Source: Diplonema papillatum (taxonomy: Eukaryota; Euglenozoa; Diplonemea; Diplonemida; Diplonemidae). From it: a stretch of 64,000 nt of DNA. Position numbers and translations under genes: made by a program. The notes under the pieces are model-generated. The model did no database searches, was not told the DNA's origin, and saw only the letters and a program-made list of their open reading frames with translations. The stretch lies in contig JAPJBO010000720.1 in assembly GCA_030068145.1 (NCBI GenBank), positions 1 through 64,000 on the forward strand, given 5' to 3'. Below are positions 1-10,060 of this stretch, piece by piece; position 1 is the stretch's first letter, and every line of letters begins with the position of its first letter.

Positions 1-630
1 AAAAGGGGGTACCCCCCCCCCCCCCCCCCCGGATTTTGGGTGTCCGAATTCTCTTTTTTTCGGGGGCCCATTATTTGACGCCCACTTCGACGCAAGCGCT
101 ACCCACCGCTCTCCCCCAGCCTGCGTGCGTGTCGTTTGCGGAACGGTAAACCCCAGACCGACGATGGCGAAAAGTCTCAATTAATTCACAAAGAAGAGTC
201 CGGTTATTTTTACGACGATCCCCCCCCCCCCCCCCGCCCAACCCTCCCCCTTCCCAGTATTTTTCCCTCGTTTTTTTTTTCTTTTGCGTTAGTCTCTTTT
301 CTTCATCTTTTTTTTATATATACTTTTTTCAACTTCTTCGCTTTTCCAACTGGTGCAGTGCTGCTGCGGCGCGGGTTTGCGCCTCCTCGTGCGCGCAATA
401 TCTTCGCCGGCAGACTTTGCTCACCAGAGCCGTCCCACCCGGCCCCAGCCAGGGCACTGTTCCGAAACGCCTCCCTACCGAAAAAGACCAAAAAAGTTAA
501 GCAGATTGCGGTAAGAGCACTCAACGTTCCTCTCGAGACATTTTCTTTTTGAGGGGAGCGGACACGCCCAGTTTCGCAAAGCGCGGGCTGAACCGCCTTT
601 TCGAATGCGAAGATCACATCCAACCCCTCG
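1..630. other. Non-coding stretch with C-runs
   Basis: I see no convincing gene. There is a run of about 19 C at 12-30 and another of about 16 C at 220-235. The open frames here are short and of low complexity. Confidence 0.6.
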
Positions 631-702
631 AAAACTTGATGTCAGCATCAAACATCCATCGAGGTAGGATTCTGGCCATACACTAAGATTTCCCCCCCGC
701 TT
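631..702 (+). promoter_or_regulatory. Family B leader relic (copy B1)
   Basis: Carries the B-block landmarks in order: an imperfect version of the TGATGCTAGCATCA palindrome (638-651), then CAAACAT, then ACTAAGATTTCCCCCCC. The complete block lies upstream of the oxidoreductase and HABP4-like genes. No gene follows this copy, so it looks like a stranded leader. Confidence 0.5.
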
Positions 703-1910
703 TGCCGAAAGGTTACACGTCGCAAGCCATCGCGTCATTTTTCACGAAAAGAAGTCTTCGGGCGAAGGAACCCCTGGCTTGTCCTGGCAGTGGTCGCACT
801 GGTGCGACCGGCACAACCTTTGCGTGCTTGAGGACAACTTTCTTGAGGCTTCAAAAGACACTACCCACACACAAGGCATCACTTCAGGTGTTTTTGTACG
901 GGTTCACATCGATCACAAGCCGTTGTCCTTTCGCCACCCAAAAAAAAAACAGAACATGATTCGCATTCGTTGCAGTCATGCGGTATTGTACGTCCCCCGT
1001 CCCTCTCCTTTTTTATTGCCACCCACCAACGCGCCTTCATGCGAAGTTCGAGAAGGCAAGATGCCCTCTTCATACCCCCACTTTTTTTATATTACTTTTT
1101 TGAAAGTAAGCAAATTCTGCTGGGAATAGTTGACTAGACCTCTCTTGAGTTTCTGCAGCGCACGATAGTCGGAAACCCCAGCGTACGCTAAACCAGGATC
1201 GACTGCCGAAGGACCGCCAACTCACCAACTTTAGCTGGTTATGAAGCGGCGAGAACCCGTCTAAGTAAACCGTTTCCCTAGCCGCCTCGAGTCAACTATT
1301 CCTTCCCCGGGCCTGTTTTTTTCCCCGTCGGCGAATTCCATCGCGAGAAGAAAAGTTGAAAGTGCACTTTCTGTGCCCCCCGTGTCTCTGTTCTGTGGCC
1401 TCCCTCGCAGACGGACCACGCGTCCTCACCCATGCGAGAGAGACCTCGGATCATGACACTACTTTCTCGCAGCGAACAGACGCACCACGTCGCAGAAAAA
1501 AAGACCCCCCCCCCCCCCACCAAACGAACAGCCATCAGTGAAGCGTGCCTAAAGCAAAGGGCGAGGTCTCCCCTTCTGGGGCTAGCCGTCATGCATGAAA
1601 AAGGGGGCAGTTGTTTCCTGCCGTAAACACCAGACCCGTGGCTTCCCGCCCCCCTCGCACGACGCGGTGCGCACAGCGAAAAACTGCGGTGAAAAAGATC
1701 TCCCGGAGTTCTAGCGTTCACCCGTGAGGGCGAGCGTGCGCCGCCGGGAGCGCAGCAGGTGCTCTCCGTTAGCTTCTCTAGCCCAGCCCGTCCTCCGAAC
1801 GCATCCTGATAATTGTTTTCTCGCTATCCTTTCCTGCGTGGTGAAATAAACGCAGTCGAAGCACAGCCCACTGTACCCTGGCACACACGTTTTCCGAAGA
1901 AAACGTCTTC
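703..1910. other. Non-coding, no gene seen
   Basis: No supported gene. 1100-1215 resembles repeat family P, also seen at about 58300 and 60017 (shared words TGAAAGTA.GCAAA, GGGAATAGTTGACT and AGTCGG.AA). A C-run lies at 1505-1518. Confidence 0.5.
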
Positions 1911-2012
1911 TTTTGTGTGCAAGCGCCTGCTTTGTAGGTACTACCCGAGGAGGCCGCCGTGTTGCAAAATCTCAGAATATGGTGTGGTACTCATCAGCAC
2001 TAACTGCAACAA
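1911..2012 (+). repeat. Dispersed repeat family A, copy A1 (5' part)
   Basis: Contains the A-family words CCTGCTTTGTAGG, GAGGAGGCCGCC and TGTGGTACTCATCAGCA. The last is shared with copies at 42.9 kb and 50.3 kb. The copy stops before the intron-like core found in A3-A5. Confidence 0.6.
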
Positions 2013-3118
2013 GAATCCAAATCTCAAAAGAGGAAATGAGCCGTACGTGACGCCCGCGCGAACAACAAAGGTAACGCTGGGTCTAGCGCCGTAAAGCGTC
2101 CGACAGAACGGTGGTCGAAAAAGGTCCCCGGCGGCGTCCGGTGAGCCATTCGCGAAAGCTATACTTCCCACCCCGTTTGTCACCCTCGCTTTCATCGTTT
2201 TTTTTTTCTTGTTTTCCCCCCCTCCCGCCCTTCTAGGTGCGTTCTTCTCGACTTCCGACCCCCCCCCCCCCCAATTCTTATATTCCCCCCGCACGTAAAG
2301 GCCCGTCTTCTTCTCAACACACGTTCGGTTTTTTTTCTCCTTTTCCAATCTTGGTTTCTTTTTTCTTCGACTATCTTTTGCGTTGTCCTGTTGTTCCGCC
2401 CCCAACCCCCGCTGCCTTCCACCCTCCCTTTTCACAGCCCCAGGCCTACTGCTTCGATTGAACCGTTTTTGTTTGCGCGTGCATACGCCAGGCTTATCGG
2501 CACATCCCCCGGGTCCAGGATTACAGAACTGTGCATCGTCCGGGTGAACGTGACACTTTTCTCACTCGACTCGCCGGTCCAAAAAAAGGTAGCTTTATAA
2601 TTTGGGAAATCGGCAGCCGCTGGACACGCTTGCTGATGTAGACACCCGCGACGAGGTTGACGCAAGCAGTCTGAAAGGAGTGCAGCGCAGCGCTTCCATC
2701 GCCCATGCACTTTCCCAGCCCGCTGGCTCGACTTGACTGGGTACCTAGGGTGACGTGTATGATTGCCACCTCCCAATTTGCAAAAATCGCTGAGGGGTGA
2801 CAATTACAGCAAAGAGACTAAAGAGACAGTCTTCTGTCATCCCGTGCACGGTGACGTTTGAACTTGTCACCCTACGGTTGGGATTTTCACCCTCTCCGAG
2901 GGTGACAGATTCAAACGTTTTCTGGGGGGTGACATTTACACACGGCACGTACTGGTTTCGAACAAGGAACCGCGACTCAGACGTGTCCCAGTACAGTTTG
3001 AGACGAGTGCCCCTTACCAATTCAAAGAAAGGCTTCGTGCCGTAGGTGACCGCGATTAAACTACCCAGTTCATGCGCAAAGTTCCCCCCAGTCCCTACCG
3101 ACACACTCACTCACCCTT
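2013..3118. other. Non-coding, one foldback
   Basis: No gene supported. A poly-C run lies near 2264 and there is a foldback at 2854-2918. Around 2600 the sequence AATTTGGGAAAT resembles the end of repeat family E. Confidence 0.5.
2854..2918. repeat. 20-bp-arm inverted repeat (hairpin)
   Basis: Left arm 2854-2873 (ACGTTTGAACTTGTCACCCT) and right arm 2899-2918 pair with two mismatches around a 25-nt loop. The motif GGTGAC recurs just outside both arms, so the foldback may extend further. Confidence 0.7.
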
Positions 3119-3215
3119 TTATATTTTACACTTTCTTCGAAGAAGACTTGATGCTAGCATCAAACATACATGAGAGACAGTGTCCTGCCTAAACGTCCAA
3201 CTAAGATGTTCACCC
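3119..3215 (+). promoter_or_regulatory. Family B promoter/leader block (copy B2)
   Basis: Order of elements: TATATTTTACAC (from 3119), TTCGAA, the perfect palindrome TGATGCTAGCATCA (3149-3162), CAAACATACATGAGAG, CAGTGTCCTGCCTAAAC, AACTAAGAT. It precedes the truncated oxidoreductase copy at 3289. The same block recurs at 3490 and 21549, so it is probably a core promoter plus 5' leader. Function is inferred. Confidence 0.6.
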
Positions 3216-3288
3216 CACCCGAACCCTCGCCCACTCTCCTCGAACTGCAAGGAACACCCCCCTTGGGAAACAAAAGAAGACAGCCGCA

Positions 3289-3489
3289 ATGCCGTCCCGC
3301 AGCAGCTCCTTCCGAGCCGAAAGGCGAGCCGCTGAAGATAACGAAGGTGAAGGGGCACGTCCCGCTGGTCAAGCCCGGCGACCTGGCCGCCAACGTCACG
3401 ATGCGGGTGAAGTACTCGACGATCAACTACAAAGACGCGATGGTTCTCCGCCAACCCGGCGTGGCGAAGTTCCCGCTCGTCCCGGCATC
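3289..3489 (+). pseudogene. Truncated 5' copy of the YhdH-type oxidoreductase
   Basis: From the ATG at 3289 the DNA closely matches the first 200 bases of the intact gene at 3632. A deletion of about 14 nt after the serine/arginine-rich start (loss of CTCGTGGCGAAGAC) shifts the frame. The copy ends at 3489 and runs straight into the family B leader of the intact gene, so leader plus 5' end form a direct duplication with a period of about 341 bp. It cannot encode the enzyme. Confidence 0.85.
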
Positions 3490-3575
3490 TGATGCTAGCA
3501 TCAAACATTCATGAGAGACAGTGACCTGCCTAGACATAGAACTAAGATTTTCACCCCACCCGTCCCCTCGCCCAC
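3490..3575 (+). promoter_or_regulatory. Family B leader of the oxidoreductase gene (copy B3)
   Basis: TGATGCTAGCATCA at 3490-3503, then CAAACATTCATGAGAGACAG, a CCTGCCTAGAC word and AACTAAGATTTTCACCCC. It ends about 60 nt before the chosen start codon (3632). The upstream TATA-like part of B2 is missing because the duplication joint falls exactly at the palindrome. Confidence 0.6.
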
Positions 3576-3631
3576 TTTCCTCGAACTGCAAGGAACACCC
3601 CCCCCGTGGGAAACAAAAGAAGACAGCCGCA

Positions 3632-4747
3632 ATGCCGTCCAGCAGCCGCTCCTTCCGAGCCCTCGTGGCGAAGACGAAAGGCGAGCCGCTGAAGATAACG
3701 AAGGTGAAGGGGCAGGTCCCGCTGGTCACGCCCGGCGACCCGGCCGCCAACGTCACGGTACGGGTGAAGTACTCGACGATCAACTACAAAGACGCGATGG
3801 TTCTCCTGCGCCAGCCCGGCGTGGCTAAGTTCCCGCTCGTCCCGGGCATCGACGCTGCGGGCGAAATCGTGTCCATCGACGAATCCACGACGAAGGAAAA
3901 CAACGACCTCGGCTTCTCCGTCGGCGACGAAGTCATCATCACCGGAAACAAGATCGGGCAGCTGCTGGACGGAGGGTACTCCGACCGGCTGAAGGTGCAG
4001 GCTGGGTGGCTGGTGAAGCGCCCGTCCAACATTACGCTGTGGGACTCGATGGCCCTGGGCAGCGCCGGGATCACCGCCATGATGTGCATCAAGCACCTGC
4101 AGGACGCCGGCAACCTCGTCCGGTACCGGGGCACGGCCAGCCCGGTGTTGGTGACCGGCGCCGGCGGCGGGCTGGGCGGGATAGCCATCACGCTGCTGCA
4201 CAACATGGGCTACCGGGTGGTTGCGTCGACGAGGAGGGCCAACGAGCTCGGTGACTACCTGCGGCATTTAGGAGCGGACGACGTCATCGGCGCGCTGGAC
4301 TCCGGCAGCCCGCTGGGGAAGCAAGTGTACTGCGGCGTCATCGACGCTGTGGGAGGACACACCCTCGCCTCCGCGCTGTCGCAGACGAAGTATCGATGTG
4401 CGGTGGCCTCTACAGGCGTGGCTGGAGGTGGCGAGCTGAAGTCGACTGTGTATCCGTTCATCCTCAGAGGGGTGAGGCTGCTTGGGGTTGACTCCACGCT
4501 GCCGTGGAACTGCCCCGGCTACGACGTCGAGCCGAGCGCGTGGAAAATGTACCGCCAGGAGCGGATCGAGCTCTGGGAGCTGCTGTCGCAGCACTTGGGC
4601 CCGTTCCCCGCTTCGTCCCTCCGACCGGTCGTCGAGAAGACCATCGGCTTGGAGGACGTCACCGAGGACCTGGCCCAGCGGGTCATCAGCGGCAAGGTCC
4701 GCGGCCGGTACGTCATCGACCTCGGCCTCAAAGCGAGCAAACTGTGA
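3632..4747 (+). CDS. YhdH/AcuI-family NADPH-dependent quinone/acryloyl-CoA reductase
   Basis: Single-exon 371-residue MDR (zinc-less medium-chain dehydrogenase) protein. Family landmarks in order: NYKDAM and PGIDAAGEI in the GroES-like N-terminal half, GGYSDRLKVQAGWLV, then the Rossmann NADPH site VLVTGAGGGLGGIA, GYRVVAST, LGADDVI, VIDAVGG and FILRGVRLLGVDS, ending in GKVRGRYVIDLG. Characterised relatives (E. coli YhdH/AcuI) reduce acryloyl-CoA or quinones with NADPH, usually in the cytosol. I chose the ATG at 3632 because it follows the family B leader and because the duplicated 5' copy has the same start context. An in-frame ATG at 3521 would lie inside the leader. About 40 residues longer than bacterial relatives, partly from a Ser/Arg-rich N-terminus that could be a targeting peptide. 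No zinc ligands seen. A bacterial origin is possible but untested. Confidence 0.93.
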   Translation: MPSSSRSFRALVAKTKGEPLKITKVKGQVPLVTPGDPAANVTVRVKYSTINYKDAMVLLRQPGVAKFPLVPGIDAAGEIVSIDESTTKENNDLGFSVGDEVIITGNKIGQLLDGGYSDRLKVQAGWLVKRPSNITLWDSMALGSAGITAMMCIKHLQDAGNLVRYRGTASPVLVTGAGGGLGGIAITLLHNMGYRVVASTRRANELGDYLRHLGADDVIGALDSGSPLGKQVYCGVIDAVGGHTLASALSQTKYRCAVASTGVAGGGELKSTVYPFILRGVRLLGVDSTLPWNCPGYDVEPSAWKMYRQERIELWELLSQHLGPFPASSLRPVVEKTIGLEDVTEDLAQRVISGKVRGRYVIDLGLKASKL

Positions 4748-4847
4748 TCTTGAACGGAGAAATATCTGTTCCCGCCGCAGCCGCGCGCACAACACGCTAG
4801 CTAGCCTACTCTCCGGTTCGAAAGGGCTTCAAACGTGTAAAAAAGCA

Positions 4848-5100
4848 AGTGTACTGCGTCGTCATCGACGCTGTGGGAGGACGCACCCTCGCCTCCGCGC
4901 TGTCGCAGACGAAGTATCGGTGTGCAGTGGTCTCCACAGGCGTGGCTGGAGGGTGGCGACGTTCATCTCCTCGGCGGCAAGGTCCGCGGCCGGTACGTCA
5001 TCGACCTCAAGACGAGCAAGCTGTGATCTTGAACGGGGAAATATCTGTTCCCGCCGCAGCCGCGCGCAACACACGCTAGCCTACTCTCCGGTTTGAAAGG
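4848..5100 (+). pseudogene. Truncated, internally deleted 3' copy of the oxidoreductase
   Basis: 4848-4952 repeats the intact gene from about 4322 (CAAGTGTACTGC.TCGTCATC). It then jumps to the last codons (GGCAAGGTCCGCGGCCGGTA) and continues through the stop codon and 3' flank, matching about 4690-4830. Some 260 nt of coding sequence are missing. With the 5' fragment at 3289 it brackets the intact gene. Confidence 0.85.
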
Positions 5101-5334
5101 GCTTGAAACGTTCCTTGAGGCCAATTTTCATGGATATCACCCGTTGCAGTAGCTTTTGCACGGGTCACTCACCAGCTGAGTCGTGTTTGTGTGCGTGGCG
5201 TTGAACTGGTGGAGGGGAAGTCTGGGGAGGTCGGTGGTTTCTCTTACCAACCGACTTCATGCGCCAGTCCCCCGACGACTGAGAACACGGACGGCGCCCA
5301 TTGGAGGCGAGGCCCATTTGCAGCATTTCTCCCA

Positions 5335-5385
5335 GAATGTTTATGCAGTGCTCTGCCTAAACATTAAACTAAGATTTTCCCCCCG
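5335..5385 (+). promoter_or_regulatory. Family B leader fragment
   Basis: CTGCCTAAACATTAAACTAA followed by GATTTTCCCCCC, identical in this stretch to the block before the HABP4-like gene (about 21608-21640). The upstream palindrome is absent and no gene follows. Confidence 0.5.
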
Positions 5386-5867
5386 GTCATCGAATACCGC
5401 CCATGCCGGGCGCACTGTACCGCTGTTCATCGACGGCCAGCATGAAATTGCTCTCGAGAGGCGGTCGTGGTAGCTGCATGCAAGACGGAGAACGTCACCT
5501 GCTGCTGCTACCATTGCCTTGAACGTCAACAAAGTGCAGTCTGAAGCAAAGCGCGCTGTACTTGTGAGCAGCTAGATTCTTCCCCGCAGCAGCGCGCCCG
5601 CATTGCTAGCCTTCTCTCCGGGTTGAGGGCCTCAAGGGGGCTCAGGGTTAAACGCTCGTCGCTGAAAAACGGGCCAAAAAGTCTAACACGTGTGCGGGGC
5701 TTAGGGTGTCGTCAAACCCGCAAGCCGCACTGCACGGGTGTAGGTGTCAATCCTTGAGGACGCAGCTCAGCCCGATACTGTTTCCCCCCCGCGTAGGCGG
5801 AAAATGCGTTAGTCCATTACGGTCTGGATTCAAGTGAGTTGCTATCTAATTAGGACAAATCATAGCA

Positions 5868-6000
5868 AACCTTGCGGGTTGCCCCAATACATGCAGGCTA
5901 AAAGACGTAGGCAGCGTGCTTCGGTGGTTGTTCAGAGTTCTCAACTTGAAAGATCAACCGGCACGCACACACAAAACGAAGCGCCTGTCTTTTCCTGGAA
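5868..6000 (+). repeat. Dispersed repeat family Q, copy 1
   Basis: Shares with 57945-58105 (inside the U1-C intron) the words CTTGCGGGTTG, GCAGGCTAA.AGACGT, CAACCGGCACGCACA and ACGAAGCGCCTGTCTTTT in the same order. Confidence 0.7.
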
Positions 6001-6221
6001 GAACAGCGTCTGCGCCGCGTCCAGCGGGTGCGTCTGGCGTAGCTCTTCTCCGCCGAAACAATAAGAAGAGCTCCTTTTGATTTGCCCGAACAAGACTCTT
6101 CCCCCCTCTCCTACACCATCTCTCTCCCCCCCACGACCAACTAGCCTATCTTCGTTGCCAAGCGGGCACGAACTCGCGTGCATGAAAATAATGAACCAGA
6201 TGCGGCATGCCTCTCACTTCG

Positions 6222-7296
6222 ACAGTACCTATACAGTACCTATACAGTACCTATACAGTACCTATACAGTACCTATACAGTACCTATACAGTACCTATAC
6301 AGTACCTATACAGTACCTATACAGTACCTATACAGTACCTATACAGTACCTATACAGTACCTATACAGTACCTATACAGTACCTATACAGTACCTATACA
6401 GTACCTATACAGTACCTATACAGTACCTATACAGTACCTATACAGTACCTATACAGTACCTATACAGTACCTATACAGTACCTATACAGTACCTATACAG
6501 TACCTATACAGTACCTATACAGTACCTATACAGTACCTATACAGTACCTATACAGTACCTATACAGTACCTATACAGTACCTATACAGTACCTATACAGT
6601 ACCTATACAGTACCTATACAGTACCTATACAGTACCTATACAGTACCTATACAGTACCTATACAGTACCTATACAGTACCTATACAGTACCTATACAGTA
6701 CCTATACAGTACCTATACAGTACCTATACAGTACCTATACAGTACCTATACAGTACCTATACAGTACCTATACAGTACCTATACAGTACCTATACAGTAC
6801 CTATACAGTACCTATACAGTACCTATACAGTACCTATACAGTACCTATACAGTACCTATACAGTACCTATACAGTACCTATACAGTACCTATACAGTACC
6901 TATACAGTACCTATACAGTACCTATACAGTACCTATACAGTACCTATACAGTACCTATACAGTACCTATACAGTACCTATACAGTACCTATACAGTACCT
7001 ATACAGTACCTATACAGTACCTATACAGTACCTATACAGTACCTATACAGTACCTATACAGTACCTATACAGTACCTATACAGTACCTATACAGTACCTA
7101 TACAGTACCTATACAGTACCTATACAGTACCTATACAGTACCTATACAGTACCTATACAGTACCTATACAGTACCTATACAGTACCTATACAGTACCTAT
7201 ACAGTACCTATACAGTACCTATACAGTACCTATACAGTACCTATACAGTACCTATACAGTACCTATACAGTACCTATACAGTACCTATACAGTACC
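6222..7296. repeat. 11-bp minisatellite, about 98 units
   Basis: Uninterrupted tandem array of ACCTATACAGT, 1075 bp, with no variant unit that I could see. Because 11 is not a multiple of 3 and the unit has no stop in any forward frame, all three plus frames stay open and read the same 11-residue cycle. I treat those long frames as artefacts of the repeat. Confidence 0.97.
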
Positions 7297-7620
7297 GTAC
7301 GTTTGGGTTGACGTTGGAACGGGCAACTCCTGCTGAACGACCAAACCCCATGAAACTTTACCTCTTAAAACGGGCCCGGGTGGCGCGCAACGAAGGAGCG
7401 CACTGTTGTTTCAGACTGCACTTTTTTATTGGGCGCGCCCACAAGAACCGAACGTCCACAGCATGCCCAGATCGAACGTTTCGCGAGGACCTTCGGCGTG
7501 CGAGAACGTCAACGTTTTATTTTTTGGGGGGGCGCGGATGTTATATCGGACGTGGGAGCTTGTTCGACGCTTCTTTCGTTCCTCCGTTTTCCTCGACGAC
7601 AATTCGGGAGGTTGAATCGA
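7297..7620. other. Spacer between two tandem arrays
   Basis: No gene supported. The open frames are short and do not resemble a known protein. Confidence 0.5.
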
Positions 7621-7960
7621 CGCTATAGGGCTGTCGGACACAGTTTTTGAGCTAGCGGACACAGTTTGACCAACGATAGGGTCGTCGGACACTGAGCTAG
7701 CGGACACAGTTTGACCAACGATAGGGTCGTCGGACACTGAGCTAGCGGACACAGTTTGACCAACGATAGGGTCGTCGGACACTGAGCTAGCGGACACAGT
7801 TTGACCAACGATAGGGTCGTCGGACACTGAACTAGCGGACACAGTTTGACCAGCAAAACGGCTGTCGCGGAAGTTTCTGAGCTAGCGGACACAGTATGAC
7901 CAGCTAAAAGGGCTGTCGGACACAGTTTCTTAGCTAGCGGACACAGTTTGAGCAACTTCA
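7621..7960. repeat. 45-bp tandem repeat with degenerate flanks
   Basis: Near-perfect 45-bp units (GAGCTAGCGGACACAGTTTG, ACCAACGATAGGGTC, GTCGGACACT) repeat between about 7650 and 7830. The core GCTAGCGGACACAGT recurs in shorter, diverged units to 7950. Units abut without spacers, so this is not a CRISPR array. Confidence 0.9.
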
Positions 7961-8194
7961 TATCTGTCTGCCCATGGAATAACTAGTTGGTGCACCTACC
8001 ACGCGCTGCTTCGGGATACCTGGCCCAACGGCGTTGCCCTGCTGGGCACGCTTATATTCAACGAGTTTCCACATTTTTCTTCATTGAACGGAGACTTCAA
8101 AAATCCCGGACTGCAAGCGATCTCTCACTCTAAAACTAACCCACCCCCGACCCTGACTTCTTCCCTCGCTCAGGGGGTGTGGTGAAAAAGGGGA

Positions 8195-10060
8195 ATGCAC
8201 GCGTACGAAGGACGTGGTGTCGACCTCCTCAATTATGTTTCCCTGCGCGAACATGACTCGACGCTGGCTCTGCTAGAGGCTCGGGACACCGAGCCTGGCG
8301 GTGTCCAATGCGACGCGACCGGCATGCAGATGCTCGAAGCGATGGAAAAGGGGGACCTGCGGCTGCTGCGGAAGTTGGCCGGGGCGGATTACGAGGAGCT
8401 GAAAAGCCTCGCGGGCCGCATGTTTCACGAGCAGCCGCTGCGCGAAGAGGAACCGGCCGAGTTCAGCGACGAGGAAGAGGAGGAAGACGACGAAGCGGGG
8501 AGGGACGAAGAGAAGAGGCGGGCGGCCGAGGCGCCGAGGAGGCGGATTGAGCCGCAGTACACCCCAGAAGCCATCTCCGCCGCATCTACGCGTTCGACCA
8601 CGGCGTTCACGACGCCGGAGATCTGCTTCGACGACAGAGAGCCGTCGTTCGGCATGTCCCCGGTAGTCCACGCAGCTCCAGCGGAAGGCCGTCCCCGGAG
8701 CTCCCTGCAGCCCCGTGCAACCGACGAGCCGGCCGCGGGCGACACCAGGCGGCTGCCGCTGCCGCGCGCCGGTTCGGCGCCGGGGACCTTGGCGCCGGGT
8801 GCCGAAGCTTCCCGGCCCGCCGTCGACGCCAGCTCGGCGGCGTTGCCCCGCGCTGGCTCAGCCCCGGGCGCCTTGTTTCCCAGCGCCACGGCTCCTCGAC
8901 CCACCGCGGGTGCCATCGCGATCCACCCTTCCGACCACTCGACGGCGCCGGTCGCGTCCCCGAAGAGGGGGGAACACGACGAGCGCAGCCAGGCCCACGC
9001 GTACCTGCAGGGCAACGCCCTCGGCTACCGGCGCACCGCGTCCGAAGCCTTGGACGCCGCCGCGCTGCTGCAGCAGCAGCAGCAGCAGCCGCCCCACTCG
9101 GAGCAAAAACGGCACGACCCTCTGTGCCTGCCGGGCGGAGCCGAGTCGCCGAGCCGGAAGGGCAAAGCGGGCGAGCTGCCGCCGGTCGCTGCTGCGGGCC
9201 CCGTCAACGGCGGGATGACGCCCGCCGGCAACGGGTTGCACTGCATCAAGTCGCTTCGGAAGGAGCGGCCGTCGGCGTCGTTCGTCGACGCATGGTCCGG
9301 GTGCCTGGTCACGATGACCGCAGGGGACGGCGAAATCCTGGTGACAGTCAACCGGTGGACAACCACGACAGACTGCCTGCACCTCGACGAGGCCACCGTC
9401 CAACTCCCTAACGGGTCGCAGTGGGAAATCATGCAGAACCCGCCGACCGACGTCACCGCGGCGCTGGTGAAGATCGGCGACGAAAGCAGGGTGCCTGTCA
9501 TCTTCCGGAGTCCCGGCCGGTCTCCAGCCGCGCCGCCGTCGCCGTTGGACCCCTCCGGCGCCGCCGGCGCGAGCGACGAGGAGAGGCTGCGGCGGCAGAA
9601 GGAGTACATCAAGGGCCACAAGGTGCACCTGCTGCTGGGCGACGCGCTTTACTCGTGCCTCCGCGAGTTGCCGCCGGACCCGTACTGCTACCTGGCTAAG
9701 GCGCTGCTGAGGGGCGCCGGGGCAGGCCGGCGCGAGCTGGCGGGCAAGGACAGCCTGCCGGGGGTCGTCGACGACGTGTGGTCCGTCTCCCCCGACTGCA
9801 AGCTTACCGCCCTCGAGGCCGAGGTGCAGCGGCTCAGGCAAATGCTGGCGCAGTCGCACGACGAGCAGATGCTCGAGAGTGAAGTCGGCGTCCTTCGGCA
9901 GCAGGTTGCTCGCGTATGCCTCCCTCTCCCGTCTCCATGGGAGGCAAGTTCTGCCAACGGAGACCACCGCGAAAGATTTCTTGCCCTTCCTGTTAGTTCC
10001 TTATCCCTCATCAGCATCAATAACAACGGCCCCCCCCATGAAACGCAAGATTCTGCGTGA
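8195..10060 (+). CDS. Acidic low-complexity protein with an RIIa/Dpy-30-like docking segment
   Basis: A 621-codon frame with strong GC-rich coding bias from about 8260. Regions: an acidic tract (EEEEEDDEAG) near residues 90-105; a Pro/Ala/Ser/Arg-rich disordered middle with two copies of LPRAGSAPG; a short polyglutamine; a folded-looking segment with WSGCLVTMTAGDGEILV; then, at about 469-505, KEYIKGHKVHLLLGDALYS followed by LPPDPYCYLAKAL. The last resembles the RII-alpha/Dpy-30 dimerisation-docking helices, which typically end in a P.DP...LA motif. A coiled coil (LEAEVQRLRQML) spans about 537-575. Proteins with such docking domains often scaffold kinases or axonemal complexes; a role here is only inferred. 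The true exon probably ends near 9914 (GCTCGC then GTATGC), because the duplicated exon downstream also loses similarity there. Residues after about 574 may be intronic. Start chosen at the first ATG. Confidence 0.75.
   Translation: MHAYEGRGVDLLNYVSLREHDSTLALLEARDTEPGGVQCDATGMQMLEAMEKGDLRLLRKLAGADYEELKSLAGRMFHEQPLREEEPAEFSDEEEEEDDEAGRDEEKRRAAEAPRRRIEPQYTPEAISAASTRSTTAFTTPEICFDDREPSFGMSPVVHAAPAEGRPRSSLQPRATDEPAAGDTRRLPLPRAGSAPGTLAPGAEASRPAVDASSAALPRAGSAPGALFPSATAPRPTAGAIAIHPSDHSTAPVASPKRGEHDERSQAHAYLQGNALGYRRTASEALDAAALLQQQQQQPPHSEQKRHDPLCLPGGAESPSRKGKAGELPPVAAAGPVNGGMTPAGNGLHCIKSLRKERPSASFVDAWSGCLVTMTAGDGEILVTVNRWTTTTDCLHLDEATVQLPNGSQWEIMQNPPTDVTAALVKIGDESRVPVIFRSPGRSPAAPPSPLDPSGAAGASDEERLRRQKEYIKGHKVHLLLGDALYSCLRELPPDPYCYLAKALLRGAGAGRRELAGKDSLPGVVDDVWSVSPDCKLTALEAEVQRLRQMLAQSHDEQMLESEVGVLRQQVARVCLPLPSPWEASSANGDHRERFLALPVSSLSLISINNNGPPHETQDSA

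Larger units (their letters stand above)
5101..6221. other. Non-coding spacer
   Basis: No gene supported. It contains a family B fragment and a family Q repeat, listed separately. Confidence 0.5.

Noticed and set aside
3521-3631. Upstream in-frame start of the oxidoreductase
   Set aside because: It lies in the family B leader, and the duplicated 5' copy supports the ATG at 3632.
6077-7628. Three long plus-strand frames of a YLYSTYTVPIQ cycle
   Set aside because: Pure 11-bp minisatellite; no coding signal at either end.
7621-7960. CRISPR array
   Set aside because: The 45-bp units are contiguous tandem repeats with no spacers, in a eukaryotic context.
8858-9967. 369-codon minus-strand frame over the docking-protein gene
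   Set aside because: Antisense shadow of a GC-rich exon with no recognisable domain.
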